Positions 32,160 to 42,835 are shown, counted from the first letter of the stretch. The stretch is 64,000 nt of DNA from Liolophura sinensis (GCF_032854445.1 NC_088296.1:6563435-6627434); one strand, 5' to 3'. Made by a program: numbers and translations. Notes: generated from the letters alone by a model not told the origin.

Positions 32160-32520
32160 GCTCCGTATTTCATCGCTTATGTGTGACATTTGCCAGCTAT
32201 CACACCGTCGTCGCTGCTCTGGTTTTATTCCCCATGTTGTACAAGAGGCCGTATTTCACGGGTTACGTGTACCGATTTGCCAGTTATCATACTGTCATCG
32301 CTGCTCTGGTTTTACCCTCCATGCTCTACAAGAGGCCGAGTTTCACCGGTAACGTCTGATCATTTGCCAGCTATCACACTGTCGTCGTTGCTCTGGTTTT
32401 ACCCTCAAGAGGCACAAGAGGCCGTATTTCACCCGTAACATCTGACCATTTACCAGCTATCACACTGTCGTCGGTGCTATGGTTTTCTCCCTCTATGATG
32501 CATGTCGTAATTATATTAAA
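32160..32520 (-). mobile_element. Element R1 with four tandem core units
   Basis: The unit CATTTGCCAGCTATCACACT, GTCGTCGCTGCTCTGGTTTT, AC(C)CTC...TACAAGAGGCCGTATTTCAC is repeated four times at about 80-85 bp. It ends with TGCATGTCGTAATTATATT (the R1 5' end in reverse). Plus frames at 32132-32438 arise from the repeated unit. Confidence 0.82.
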
Positions 32521-32811
32521 TACTGAATTAAAATGCGTTATCGGAAGGTTTCAGAGATAAAGAAAATGAATATATCTAAGAAAGTTGAATTTATTAGTAA
32601 TGATTCCCACAATTACCATAACGAAACATTTTGACATACATACAGAATGTCCTGGGAGAAAATTCTTTCTCTAAGTTTTTTCCGAAAGTGATGTCTTCGG
32701 TTTAAGTTTACAAAATGCATGTATGACTCTGTTGGAAACATTGGGTTTCAACAATAACAGATGTTTAATGAAAAGGAAAGACTTTTGCTTCAAATGGTTG
32801 TTATCAAATGT

Positions 32812-32917
32812 GATTTATTTATTTGATTGGTGTTTTACGCCGTACTCAAGAATATTTCACTTATACGACGCCGGTCAGCATTATGGTGGGAGGAAACGAG
32901 ACAAACCCCGGAGAAGT
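32812..32917 (-). mobile_element. SINE-A 3' half
   Basis: TTTATTTATTTGATTGGTGT, TTACGCCGTACTCAAGAATA, TTTCACTTATACGACG and CAGCATTATGGTGGGAGGAA. The copy ends abruptly after CCCCGG. Confidence 0.92.
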
Positions 32918-32937
32918 TCATGAAATGTAATGTTTTC

Positions 32938-33205
32938 TAGACCCGTGAGTCCAATATGTTTTTGCTGACATCACTGTATTTTCGTAACGTAATTCTGCTT
33001 TAACCGAGGTGCCAGGGGATCATATAAGCTGCTGCTACTTAAACATATATATATGAACATTCAAACTAAAACCCTAACTGAGGTAATGTGACAAGCGGCT
33101 GGATTTCAACGGTGACCTGTGACCATCATGCAAACCGTCGCGGCAGATCAGGTTTTGCTCTCCGTGCTTTACTCTTTTTATTCTTAAATTTTTTAAAATT
33201 TTGGA
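32938..33205 (-). mobile_element. Element R1, diverged minus copy
   Basis: TAATTCTGCTTTAACCGAGG, CAAACTAAAACCCTAACTGA, GGATTTCAACGGTGACCTGT and GGTTTTGCTCTCCGTGCTTT. R2 (plus) follows within 100 bp. Confidence 0.7.
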
Positions 33206-33294
33206 AACTTAATTCTAAGTCTGTTTAGCGAGATTTGTTGTCGTCATGACGTATATTAAGATGGCTGTATATCCATCGTGCTGAATTAAATCGC

Positions 33295-33575
33295 TACGTT
33301 TTGTACATGAGCACTTGAAGTCAAACCGCAGCTGAGAAAAATGTTTTGATTTTCGACTACTGATTTCATTCATTCGCCATGGCCGTCCCTTGCGTATTCC
33401 CAACATCACTGAAGACTACTGACTGCTTCTCTTTGCATGATTTAGTCCTAATTTCGTACTTTCGTGTGTTCAACGTTGTTTTGGGAATTGGTTTTTCGAT
33501 TCTCGACCCGGATTGTCCATTTTGGTTGACGGCTTGTATACGAATGTCTGTTTCGACGCATAGATTTGGAAGTTG
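33295..33575 (+). mobile_element. Element R2, core plus part of the upstream section
   Basis: The upstream TACATGAGCACTTGAAGTCA aligns with the long-copy TATGAACAGGTGCAAACAAA region. The core has TTGCGTATTCCCAACATCAC, CTACTGACTGCTTCTCTTTG, TTGGTTGACGGCTTGTATAC and TGTTTCGACGCATAGATT. Confidence 0.75.
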
Positions 33576-34127
33576 ATGACCCTCATGGAGCACACAGTAT
33601 CGACCTTATAACATGCTGATCGATACGGAATGCCAGAGTTCTTAGTCAAGGCCAGTTTGGAAGAATCAATGTCCAGAGTAACTGACCACCCTTTATGATA
33701 CATTGTCCAGCTTGAACATGCCGGTGATTCTAACAGTCAGTGCCACTTCATTCAGTTGTCTTCATCAGCGGTGATGGAATCCAGTCAGATCTATTGTATT
33801 AGATCCAGAGTAGCCTACTAAACGAACTGAATGATTCGCCAGGTCGAAAGCTGCTTAATTACCCTAGACGTATAGCATACAAAGTGGGCCGAGATGGGGA
33901 AGAGGGGACTGGAAGTGAGCAGGGAATCATAGCGGTAGTGACAGTATGTTTTAATTCTTCCCTTAAATAAAAGACTTTCACAGACCTCAAAAGACGACAC
34001 CTTCATGTGACCTTTAGTCTTCTAGGACACCACTGATGTCGTTCTGTACATTTAAACACCGACTTTTAACTTTGCCTAAACAATGGCATTAAACACGTTC
34101 CTTAATACCAAGTAAAAAACAAATTTA
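33576..34127. other. Unique sequence, no gene recognised
   Basis: Moderate complexity; the minus frame 33470-33703 overlaps R2. Nothing was assigned. Confidence 0.4.
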
Positions 34128-34235
34128 ATCTATGCGTGCGTCGAAAGTCGTCAACCTATAAGGACGTTCCAGGTTAAGAATCACAAGGCCAATTCCCTGA
34201 ACGACGAACATCACAATCATCAAAAAACATCTTCT
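34128..34235 (-). mobile_element. Element R2, fragment of the 3' core
   Basis: TCTATGCGTGCGTCGAAAGT, CGTCAACCTATAAGGACGTT, CCAGGTTAAGAATCACAAGG and CCAATTCCCTGAACGACGAA. It is cut after the ATCATCAAAAAAC end. Confidence 0.72.
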
Positions 34236-34764
34236 GAGATTAGACATTATTTTTAACCATCAGAGCTTTGGCCTGACCGACACCGAAATTGTTGAAAGTC
34301 CCTATCAGCTTTTTTTACACTTCTGTTTGCAGGTAGGCCAACTACTGCTTCATGAAAACGAGAATCTGCAGCCTACACACAAGAACATTCCAGAACTATA
34401 TTCATCGAGCTTGTATTGTTTACAACATTGATATAGCATTGACATTCATATCACTTAAGTATAATTTAGATCAAATCATGTACGCTTACTTTTGAAAATA
34501 TTATACTGAAAATTGTTCATATATTCCACATAAACAAACGATTCACGGGGTTGACTGTATTTTTACTATGTGAAGAAAGTATAAACAATGAACACTTGTG
34601 TCTTCAAATGAAGTGTTTCTTGGGCTGCTTATTTGTGGGTACTGAAAAACTATAAAAAAAAACTTATATTTTGCTTAAAAATATATATTACCACAGACAC
34701 CAGTTGTACACAGACTAAATAAACAGACAAGAAATAATAACATCAAATAACTTTTGATTTTGAA
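34236..34764. other. AT-rich unique sequence
   Basis: AT-rich with homopolymer runs. No features can be supported. Confidence 0.4.
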
Positions 34765-34960
34765 ATTTTGCCATGTTAGAGAAACCGGAAACACTATGTC
34801 GCGTCACTCGGTGGCTAAAAAGCAAAATAGGTGACGTCAGCGGAAACAGCTGCCCTCTCGGCTGATTGGTTAAAATTAATAAGATGGCGATACATTCCAT
34901 TTTCTCTGTGTTCGTGATTTGAACTGCGATATCTCTGCGAGATATTTGTTTTGCAGTATA
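34765..34960 (+). repeat. Dispersed repeat R3, copy 1
   Basis: Shares ordered blocks with 54315-54545: ACCGGAAACA/CCGGAAACAC near the start, CGCGTNACTCG, GACNTCAGCG, GATTGGTTAAAATT(A/G)AT, ATTTTCTC(T/G) and AACTGCGATATCT. It contains TGACGTCA at 34832-34839. No terminal repeats were seen. It could be a mobile element or a duplicated regulatory module. Confidence 0.55.
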
Positions 34961-34979
34961 TATGTGTATTGTCTATTCT

Positions 34980-35200
34980 TTTAATTTTTTTTATGTTGAG
35001 AACATTCCTCGCAGCTTTCCGGCTCCATTGAAAACTGTTGACTGTTCCTCTAGACATGAATTTCTTACTTTATATACTTTCTTAGTTCTTTAATGGTTTA
35101 CCTTGTTTATGAATAAAGTCTTGCGGTTGTTGACCAGTAGCGTCCATTCTCGTTGATGTTTGTATACGAATGTCTATTTCAATGCCTAGACTTCAATTGC
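34980..35200 (+). mobile_element. Element R2, core
   Basis: GAAAACTGTTGACTGTTCCT, TATATACTTTCTTAGTTCTT, CTTGCGGTTGTTGACCAGTA and GTATACGAATGTCTATTTCA. It abuts R3 on the left. The ATG of the 209-codon frame at 35170 lies inside it. Confidence 0.72.
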
Positions 35201-36250
35201 GAGCTTTCCTTCCATTTAAACTGTTGTGTCCTTTCAAACCCAAACCTTGTAATGCAAGAGTATTTTTTTGTCCGTTTAGAAGGTACATTAACTCCCAACG
35301 ATCACTGGGCTGCCGTGTAGAACGACGCTTTTCGCTGTGTCCAATTCTGTCCGGCAAAGAAAATAGCTGCATTATAAGAGTCTGTGGGCGCTTTAGCTTT
35401 AAACAATCAATCAGTCAATTGGTCGGCCCAGACAACCCCCCGCCAGAGATAGCCGGGTCGCGCCAGTCGTGCGAAGCGCTTTCGTTTCTCCTTCACAAAA
35501 CCTGGTATTCCTCAACTTTTCTTTGCGCCGATCAATTTTGCAAGAAAACTCGCGGACCACACGGGACCCGCCGCCTTAATACAAGACGTCCAGCGTCTAC
35601 TCCGTTGCTGAACACGATCGATATGCTTCCGAGAAAAGCCATGGTGGCTGGAAACAGCACCGTTCAGGACCGGGACATTGCGCTGTTCCAGATGGCTTTG
35701 GACTTATGTCTGTGTAGGGCACTGACTTGTTTCTTGTCAACTGGCATAACGAAAATTTATAGAGTTGGCGGGCTTTTTGGAAAGACTCGTCGACTGTAAA
35801 ATAGCTTAAGCAAAAACTACGTGTTGCTACGGATTTAGCAATTGTCTTCTCTCTGTTACAGCTGGTATTTCTGCCCAAATGGTAATAAACTGGTGCTGGA
35901 AGAAGTGTTTTCATAGACATGCCTGTTCCCTTATTAAACGTCCCTGGGAAAGGAATTTTCTACAGATCAGCTACATTGGTTTCTGGGACCATGGTTGAAG
36001 GACGTCACTACATGGTAGTTTTACTAGACCAAATGACATCGGGCTTCAAAGAGCATGAATGAATTATCATAGCCGAATGCTAGCAAAGTCGTGGCGAATT
36101 AAACTTTGACGGGAGACTGTTTCCAAAGATTCAGGACGTTGTGATACTGCCGGTAAAGCTGTCCATTTTCATATGGACGCCTCTGGGTAAAGGTTAGTAC
36201 TTAGTGCTATGTCCTTATGCATATCTAAACACAAAACCCGTGGTGGAAAC
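35201..36250 (+). other. Unique block containing the window's longest open frame (35170-35799)
   Basis: The frame of 209 codons starts in an R2 repeat and runs through CpG-containing sequence to a stop at 35799. The product is basic and Cys-rich, with no signal peptide, membrane segment or family motif that I can recognise. An overlapping minus frame (35597-35920) is also open, as expected from composition. 35400-35700 is GC-rich and repeat-free and may be regulatory. I do not call a gene. Confidence 0.3.
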
Positions 36251-36885
36251 ATAGAATTATTACTCAGAACTATTATAGTGATAGAACTATTACTCAGATA
36301 GAACTATTACTCAGATAGAACTATTACTCAGATAGAACTATTACTCCGATAGAGTTATTACTCCGATAGAACTATTACTCCGGTAGAGTTATTACTCAGA
36401 TAGAACTATTACTCAGATAGAGCTATTACTCAGATAGAACTATTACTCCAATAGAGTTATTACTCAGATAGAACTATTACTCAGATAGAGCTATTACTCA
36501 GATAGAACTATTACAAAGATAGAACTATCATTCTGATAGAACTATTCACCATATGAAACTATTACTAAGATAGAACTATTCATCATATGAAACCATTACT
36601 CAGATAGAACTATTACTCAGACAGAACTATTCCTCAGATAGAACTATTCACAATAGTAAATATTAAAAATATTAGAAATATTATTCACATAGAACCATTA
36701 CTCACAAACATTACTGAGATAGAACTGTTACTCGGACAGAACTATTACACGGACAAAACTATTAATCAGATAGAACTATTAATCAGATAGAACTATTGCT
36801 CAGGTAGAACTATTAATCAGATAGAACTATTAATCAGATAGAACTATTACTCAGGTAGAATTATTACTTACATACAACTATTATA
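36251..36885. repeat. 17-bp minisatellite GATAGAACTATTACTCA
   Basis: About 35 units of GATAGAACTATTACTCA with variants (ACTCC, ATTAATCA, ACTGTTACTCG), including a more degenerate middle around 36530-36720. Confidence 0.95.
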
Positions 36886-37169
36886 GGCAAAATGTTGACA
36901 CATGACTCTGCTTACGCTCGTCACGAACAGCAATTCATTATCCAGTATCACGTGTTCAAGCCAGCGGTAGCGCCATCTGGAGGACACGGACAATATCTCA
37001 TGCTATACCAATGGTAATCCCTGATTCGTACAGTTCCTTGACACTGACATCCCTGTTCATTAGCAAATTAGAAACCTCTTAAGAAATTGACTGCTCAACA
37101 TTGTAAATAAACCGTGTCAGAAACTTTCAACACGACATGCTACGCCATGTTTGATGTGGGTATATGCGT

Positions 37170-37310
37170 AACAATTTATTTATTTATTTGATTGGTATTT
37201 TACGCCGTACTCAAAAATATTTTACTTATACGACGGCGGTCAGCATTATGGTGGGAGGAAACCGAACAGAGCCCGGAGGAAACCCACGACCATCCTCTGG
37301 TTGTTGGCAC
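37170..37310 (-). mobile_element. SINE-A 3' half
   Basis: AATTTATTTATTTATTTGAT, TGGTATTTTACGCCGTACTC, ATACGACGGCGGTCAGCATT, AGCCCGGAGGAAACCCACGA and the CCATCCTCTGGTTG end. The head is missing. Confidence 0.9.
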
Positions 37311-37449
37311 ACCAAGTGTGACAGTTGAATGGTGTGGCTAGCATGACGTTATTACGGATTTACTCAGGGATATGCTGGAGTCGTCGCTGTCATGGATATA
37401 CTCTTTATAATGTAGCTTCTTATATTGTATTCCTGCCTAAAACAGGATT

Positions 37450-37659
37450 CTGCTGGTGGGCTAAGCATCCCCGAGGCCTGATCCCTGCTAGTGGACTAAG
37501 CATCCCCGAGGCCTGATCCCTGTTAGTGGGCTAAGCATCCCCGAGGCCTGATCACTGTTAATGGGCTAAGCATCCCCGAGGCCTGATCCCTGCTAGTGGA
37601 CTAAGCATCCCCGAGGCCTGATCCCTGCTAATGGACTAAGCATCCCCGAGGCCTGAACC
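37450..37659. repeat. 35-bp minisatellite, six units
   Basis: Six consecutive 35-bp units starting at 37450, 37485, 37520, 37555, 37590 and 37625. The invariant core is CTAAGCATCCCCGAGGCCTG. Units differ at only a few positions, so the array is young. Confidence 0.95.
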
Positions 37660-37860
37660 TAATTTACCTAATTCTACTTGAATCATGGTCCTAGAGAATA
37701 TGTAAGTTGTTACATTTTAAGCATTTACCTGAACATCTAGAGTAAACCTCTGAATGAGATAAACTAACAAGAGTCTATTTTAGTGATGTTTACGTGTGAC
37801 CATTTGTTAACCATCATACTGCCGTCGCTGCTCTGGTTTTACCCTCTGGCCTTGTATAAT
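37660..37860 (-). mobile_element. Element R1, minus copy
   Basis: TTTACCTAATTCTACTTGAA, CATTTTAAGCATTTACCTGA, AACTAACAAGAGTCTATTTT, TTACGTGTGACCATTTGTTA and CGTCGCTGCTCTGGTTTTAC. It is joined directly to the 35-bp array. Confidence 0.75.
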
Positions 37861-38007
37861 CCAACATGTGCAATTTAAACCATTATAGACCCAGCAATTG
37901 TTCCAGTTCCCTGACTGTGACCTTTTCGCTATGAAAAGAATACCACTTTTCGCTATGAATAAGAACAGTCACAGTCACGTTTGCACTGTCAAAGACGTCT
38001 ACTTTGT

Positions 38008-38130
38008 AGCATTTATTTGTTTATTTATTCGATTGATATTTTACGCCGTACTCAAGTATATTTCACTTACGCAACGGGGGGCTGCATTATGAAGGGAGGA
38101 TAACGGACAGAGCCCACGACCATGCGCAGG
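38008..38130 (-). mobile_element. SINE-A 3' half
   Basis: GCATTTATTTGTTTATTTAT, TCGATTGATATTTTACGCCG, TACTCAAGTATATTTCACTT and GCCCACGACCATGCGCAGG. A SINE-B copy in the same orientation begins immediately after it. Confidence 0.85.
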
Positions 38131-38132
38131 GC

Positions 38133-38350
38133 TATAGATGACACCAGACATGACATCCCACCCAGCCACATTATACTTACACCGGGAAACCAGTCCTGTT
38201 TCCTTGCTCTAACCTCTTAGTGCTAAGCGCTAAGGGAGGCAGCAGGAAGTGCCATTTTTAAAATCTTTTGTATGACCCAACCCTGGTTTGATCAGAGATC
38301 TTCCGACTTCGAGGGAGAAGCTCTAATCATTAGGCCACCGAAGCGGTGTG
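38133..38350 (-). mobile_element. SINE-B, near full-length minus copy
   Basis: In reverse the head reads GCTTCGGTGGCCTAATGATT (A-box) and TGATCAAACCAGGGTTGG (B-box). The body and end match 10895-11140 (GACACCAGACATGACATCCC on plus). The tRNA-like promoter looks intact. Confidence 0.82.
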
Positions 38351-38539
38351 CTTTTACAGGAATGAATGGTCTGCGCCACATTTGCAATATTTCTGTCATA
38401 CCATGTTTATGTTCTATTTGAGGAGCGATATATGTATTATAAATATCGGGCCTGAAAATTACATCAAAGCTTTATCTGGATTGCAATCTATCAATCGCCG
38501 TGTGAGCGAACTATTGTTATCCCAAAACACTACAATGTG

Positions 38540-39420
38540 GGGTCCATATGCGGAATAGTCCCATTTCTGGCACAGCGCACTTTTCAATCAGCCAATAGCT
38601 TTACACGAAATGCGTCAAAGGCTCTCCACTTTCCAATATTTCAAGAAAGCAGACGACACAGACTGAAGCGAAAACTGTTGCTGACAGCAGACGGGGGTAT
38701 CAACCGCTGTGATTGGATCTTCGATTTGAAGGCAGTGATTACCAAGTCTTCACCGCGGTGAATATTTAACTTTTTTCCCTTTCATTTCCTCAGACTAGAT
38801 GGATATGGATTTTTTCTGCTGCCTGCTTGTAAAAAAAGAACATAATGAACAAGGGGAAGATCACGACCTGGAAACAAATTCGTCGCCGTCAAATTTCTTA
38901 TAGAATGAACTTTTGACACCGTCGCCATTAGTCCATGTGGAGAGACCAAATCACGCGTTATGACACCAAAGACGTGACTAAACGAGATGCAGTTGGGGTA
39001 AGTGCTTTTTTTTCAAATTCTGCATGTTCTCTGTTGTTATCTTCCATATTTAAGCATAGAAAATAAACTTTTTGTGTGAAATCCGAATCCTTTTTCTTAT
39101 AACGCTTCAGCGATGTGAAAGCAGTCCGAGAAATGCATAATGGAGCGTGAAAAGCGGCATTTTACAGATGCTCTTTTGCAATCAGACTAATTCATCAAGA
39201 TAGCAGCCATTAAAATGAAGTGAACAAAAAGCAGCAAATCCAACAAGATGAAATACAAAGCAGCTGATTGTCCAATCAGCCGTGCGTCGACTTCGCCAGA
39301 GTTGGGTTCCGATGCGAAAACCAAAGGGTACACTCTTGCTTGTATTAGCTATGTGACCTATTGTAGTCATCTGAAACCTCAGTTTTATGCTGCGTGACCT
39401 CCTAGTCATCCAACAGGCGG
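38540..39420. promoter_or_regulatory. Candidate conserved non-coding block
   Basis: 880 bp of repeat-free, high-complexity DNA. It contains a 14-bp perfect palindrome TTCACCGCGGTGAA (38749-38762), several homeodomain-like sites (GACTAATTCATC near 39185, CCATTAAAATG near 39210) and CAGCTGATTGTCCAATCAGC near 39260. Short frames on both strands are not recognisable. Function is inferred only. Confidence 0.3.
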
Positions 39421-39524
39421 CGCTGGCATCAGTTGAATGTGCTCTGGGGAAATAAATCGGAAGTCATTTCATACGCACAGGTCACTGAATTTTTTGGTTC
39501 AATCATCGCCAGCATGAGATTTTT

Positions 39525-40045
39525 CACGAGTTTGCAAGGCATTGGCTGTGCGTCAGGATTATTCCATCAAACACCTTGACATTTCTTAAGTTTTACAATG
39601 AGTACGATTCTATTGACAGTAAATATGGACAGAGCGTCCAACATCTCTTGCGCTCTGCTTCATGATTGTGTCTTATTCCGCTTAACCCGGGGCTAAAGGA
39701 AATATACCCATCGTTTTGAATTCGATCGCCACATTGCATATATGAACAGGTGCAATCAAAGCCCAACTGAGATACATATATTATTTTCGACAACTTATAT
39801 ACTAGCAGGGAACACTGTCTGAATACTGATTTCCCCCATTCGCCTAAAACATTCCTTGCGTCTTTCCAACATTGTTGAAAATTGTTCACTACTTCTCTTT
39901 TGCACTGTTCCGTTCTATTTTTGTACTTTGTATACTGTCTTTATTTCTTTGGTAGTTTGTGTTAAGCGTCCCTTTGGGATTTGACGGTTATTGACCTGGA
40001 AGGTCCATCATGGTTGACAGCTGGTAAACAAATGTTTTTTGAAGT
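39525..40045 (+). mobile_element. Element R2, third long copy (5'-incomplete)
   Basis: TTCCATCAAACACCTTGACA, TTTCTTAAGTTTTACAATGA, TCTTGCGCTCTGCTTCATGA and TATATGAACAGGTGCAATCA align with 11740-11960. The core (39830-40045) has ATTCCTTGCGTCTTTCCAAC, then TATTGACCTGGAAGGTCCAT and TGGTTGACAGCTGGTAAAC. It supports the long R2 structure independently. Confidence 0.75.
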
Positions 40046-40172
40046 GGTGTTTCTGGACTTACTCAATAACCGTATCAGATCACTTTCTGGGATCTCTTAT
40101 ATCTTTGACTCACCTGCCAAGTTCTTAACACTGGTTATGATTAAAACATATTTCCCGACAATTACGTGTATC

Positions 40173-40505
40173 GAGTGAGTGAGTGAGTGCTTGGGGTTTA
40201 ACGTCGTACTCAACAATTTTTCAGTCATATGACGACGAAGGAATCATTAGGGTGCATGTACGTGTAATGTGCCTCCTTGTTGCAGGACGGATTTCCACCG
40301 CTCTTTTATTTAGTGCTGCTTCACTGAGACGACTTACCGAAGGCAAGTAAGCCGCCCCGCCCGAGCCATTATACTGATACGGGTCAACCAGTCGTTGCAC
40401 TATCCCCTTCATGCTGAACGCCAAGCGAGGAAGTTACAACTTCCTCTTTTAAAGTCTTAGGTGTGACTCGATCAAGGATTGATCCTGGATCTACCGGTCC
40501 CGACG
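40173..40505 (-). mobile_element. SINE-E, long minus copy
   Basis: The end reads GAGTGAGTGAGTGAGTGCTT then GGGGTTTAACGTCGTACTCA, ACAATTTTTCAGTCATATGA, GCATGTACGTGTAATGTGCC, GTGCTGCTTCACTGAGACGA, CCAGTCGTTGCACTATCCCC and AGTCTTAGGTGTGACTCGAT. I recognise this body as a widespread molluscan SINE. The tRNA-like head on the right stops at the CTACCGGTCCCGA point. Confidence 0.88.
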
Positions 40506-40559
40506 TGTATCGAAAGATGCACTCTGCAAAGGATTTTGTATATGATTTCCTATATAACC

Positions 40560-40790
40560 ACACAAAACATGCATGTGTTGTCGCAGGGATGAGGCGCAAT
40601 TATCTGCCGCACATGCGCACTGACGCGCATGCCAAGTCCGAATTGTCCGTCTTAAATTCCCATCTGTCATTGAGTTTCTGCATAATGAATGACCTGTGCC
40701 TAGGCCCGGGCGTTGTGGAAATTATTTATTCATTAATAATAGGCTGCGATTTGCCCACCAGTCGATATGGAATTTAATTTCCTTGCTACT
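40560..40790. promoter_or_regulatory. Candidate regulatory block with NRF1-like and homeodomain-like motifs
   Basis: Contains CACATGCGCACTGACGCGCA (NRF1-type half sites), TGCATAATGAATGACCTG and TTATTTATTCATTAATAATA. It is repeat-free and compact. The plus frame 40463-40777 has no recognised domain and begins in a SINE. Confidence 0.3.
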
Positions 40791-41375
40791 TTCACCAGAA
40801 TTTCCTTGGGTTTTTGTCTCGTACTGGAACTACTGACACGATGCTTTTGTCTTGAAATCCCTTATTGACTGGACAGAGTTCGATTTTAGTTGGCACGATC
40901 TCAGCTCATTTTGAAGTCTGTTCGCGGAGGTGTCAGCAACTTGTAGCCTTGTGGAATTCACTCATGTACAAGTATTTTCTGCCTGTAATGTCAATTATTT
41001 CTAGAGTATACGCGCCCTTGTTTCCTTTATAGTGTAGCGATTGGTAGTTTGGAATTGAAAGAAGAGGGTGCAGGGAAAAGACTTCAGTCCATCAAATCAG
41101 TATAGGCACTGTGGTGTACGTGATACTGAATCAGGTTTAGAGCTGTGAATATTTCAAAATAAGAGTAGAACCAGTGGTTGTTGAAAATGTATGAAAGTTT
41201 AAACCGGGTTGTACTTTTCCTCCGCATTTCTTCTGCTTCAGTGTGAATCTAAGGGTCAAGTGTGAAATTTGCATACCAATTGTAAATCGTAAAGGGAGGT
41301 TACAAGGGGTTTGACTAACGTTAACAATCACCCATACACTTTCAAAGTGTTTATTATTTGGGACTTCTGGACCTT
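40791..41375. other. Unique sequence, no gene recognised
   Basis: No repeats or motif clusters were identified before the SINE-A at 41376. Confidence 0.4.
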
Positions 41376-41625
41376 CCTAGCCGAGTGGTTAGCACGTCTG
41401 CGCAGAAGAATGACACAAGAATCCCTAAACATTACGGTCGCTGTGAATTTTATTTCAACTCACGCTGGCTTTCTCACTGATTGTACGTGGGAGGGTCTAC
41501 AAGCAACCTGCGAATGATCCTGGGTTTCTCCATGCTTCTGCCCGGTTTCCTTTCATCATAACGCTGGCCGTGGTAGTATAAGTGAAATATTCTTGAGTAC
41601 AGCAATCCAATAAATCAGCTAGAAC
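41376..41625 (+). mobile_element. SINE-A subtype with tRNA-like A-box
   Basis: The head has TAGCCGAGTGGTTAGCACG (A-box), but the B-box area is altered (TTTATTTCAACTCACG). The body is typical: TGTACGTGGGAGGGTCTACA, AGCAACCTGCGAATGATCCT, GTATAAGTGAAATATTCTTG. The 3' end is AATCCAATAAATC, without a long tail. Confidence 0.88.
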
Positions 41626-41859
41626 TATAAAGTAGTTTTGACCAGGGCCCAAAGTCATTTGTTGTCGTAGTTATCATTCTACTCGATCAAACCAGAGACA
41701 ACACAGCTATATCCAATCGTACAACCCTTTCGGGGAAATCCTGGACTATAAACCTAGTCCAGTTACCATCTAACTTAATGTTAAAGCAATAGGATTACCA
41801 TCCAATTATAAAAAGAAAACGATGTTGTGATTCGAACTCTTCTAGCGGAAAAAAAAGAT

Positions 41860-42360
41860 ATTGTTCGCACCTCAAATCCGTTGGCATTTTACCGAAAGAG
41901 CGTGTCTTGGGCTACAGTTTGAGGCAAGTTTCAGATTCCCAGCTCCCATAGTTCTCGAGTTACAGGCCATTAAAATTACGTAAGTAAAATTTAGTTTTTG
42001 ACTATATCTCTAATAAATGCAGATTCGTGAAAAAAAAACATTTACTTTTTGAAACTAGTTGTGACGTCACAACTTTTACCAATAAAGCTTCTTAAGTTTT
42101 TACCAGAAGTCAACAATGTTCTAAAACTTTTTGTAGCCAGGATGAGTTTACCTGCATATCAAACTTCAGAACAATCCGTTCATTGGTTCTTGAGAAGATG
42201 TTTAAACGACTTACTACAAAAACCCAATTTGGTCGCCAAACCACGAACTAATCACTTCAGGTATAGGGTAATTTTACTTCTAAGTTTGAAGTCAATCGGT
42301 CAAACGATCTAGACTGTAGCGCGATCAAAAAATCGGCGGAATAATAATAACAATAAATAA
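41860..42360 (+). mobile_element. Candidate retroposon with a TAA-type tail
   Basis: Continuous sequence ending in GCGATCAAAAAATCGGCGGA and then AATAATAATAACAATAAATA, a simple-repeat tail typical of non-LTR-derived elements. It includes the 18-bp palindrome AGTTGTGACGTCACAACT (42057-42074). The frame 42049-42312 (87 codons) has no recognised domain. No second copy is in this window, so the mobile nature is inferred from the tail. Confidence 0.4.
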
Positions 42361-42644
42361 ATTATTTTAAGACTTGAAACTATCACAATGACAAGGTTTT
42401 CAGAAATGAGCATGAATAATGATAATGGTATTTTACCTCAACAAATGATAAGTTTCCTGAAGTCAGTAGCGAAACGATATCTATACTGATTGGCTAATAG
42501 CCAGTAAAACCGGCTATTCGACACGCATGCTCCGTCTGAAGAGCTATAACATTTTTTATCGTTAGATTTTGTGCCTTATCGCTTAAAATACTTTTGATCT
42601 AACTACATGTAATAAGGTTACGATCCTACAATGATTTGAATACA

Positions 42645-42835
42645 ATTAAAGACGTACAACATAAAGAGTAAGATCAGAGCGGCCACTACAGTGTGATAGC
42701 TGGCAAATGGTCACACGTAACCGGTGAAATACGGTCTCTTGTCAGTTTACCTCAGTAAGGGTTTTATTCTAACTGTTCATGATAATGCATAAATAATAAT
42801 AATAATCTACGCACCCCCTAACCGACTGAGACCAT
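42645..42835 (+). mobile_element. Element R1, best-preserved 5' half
   Basis: ACAATTAAAGACGTACAACA, GAGTAAGATCAGAGCGGCCA, CAGTGTGATAGCTGGCAAAT, GGTCACACGTAACCGGTGAA, GGTCTCTTGTCAGTTTACCT and AAGGGTTTTATTCTAACTGT. It stops after an (AAT)n stretch near 42808. Confidence 0.82.

Noticed and set aside
35170-35799. 209-codon plus-strand open frame, the longest in the window
   Set aside because: Its ATG is inside an R2 repeat, the product has no recognisable domain or localisation signal, and the opposite strand is also open. GC-rich composition explains it. Kept only as a described region.
36251-36885. Possible CRISPR-like array
   Set aside because: The 17-bp units are directly contiguous, with no unique spacers of constant length, and the genome is eukaryotic.
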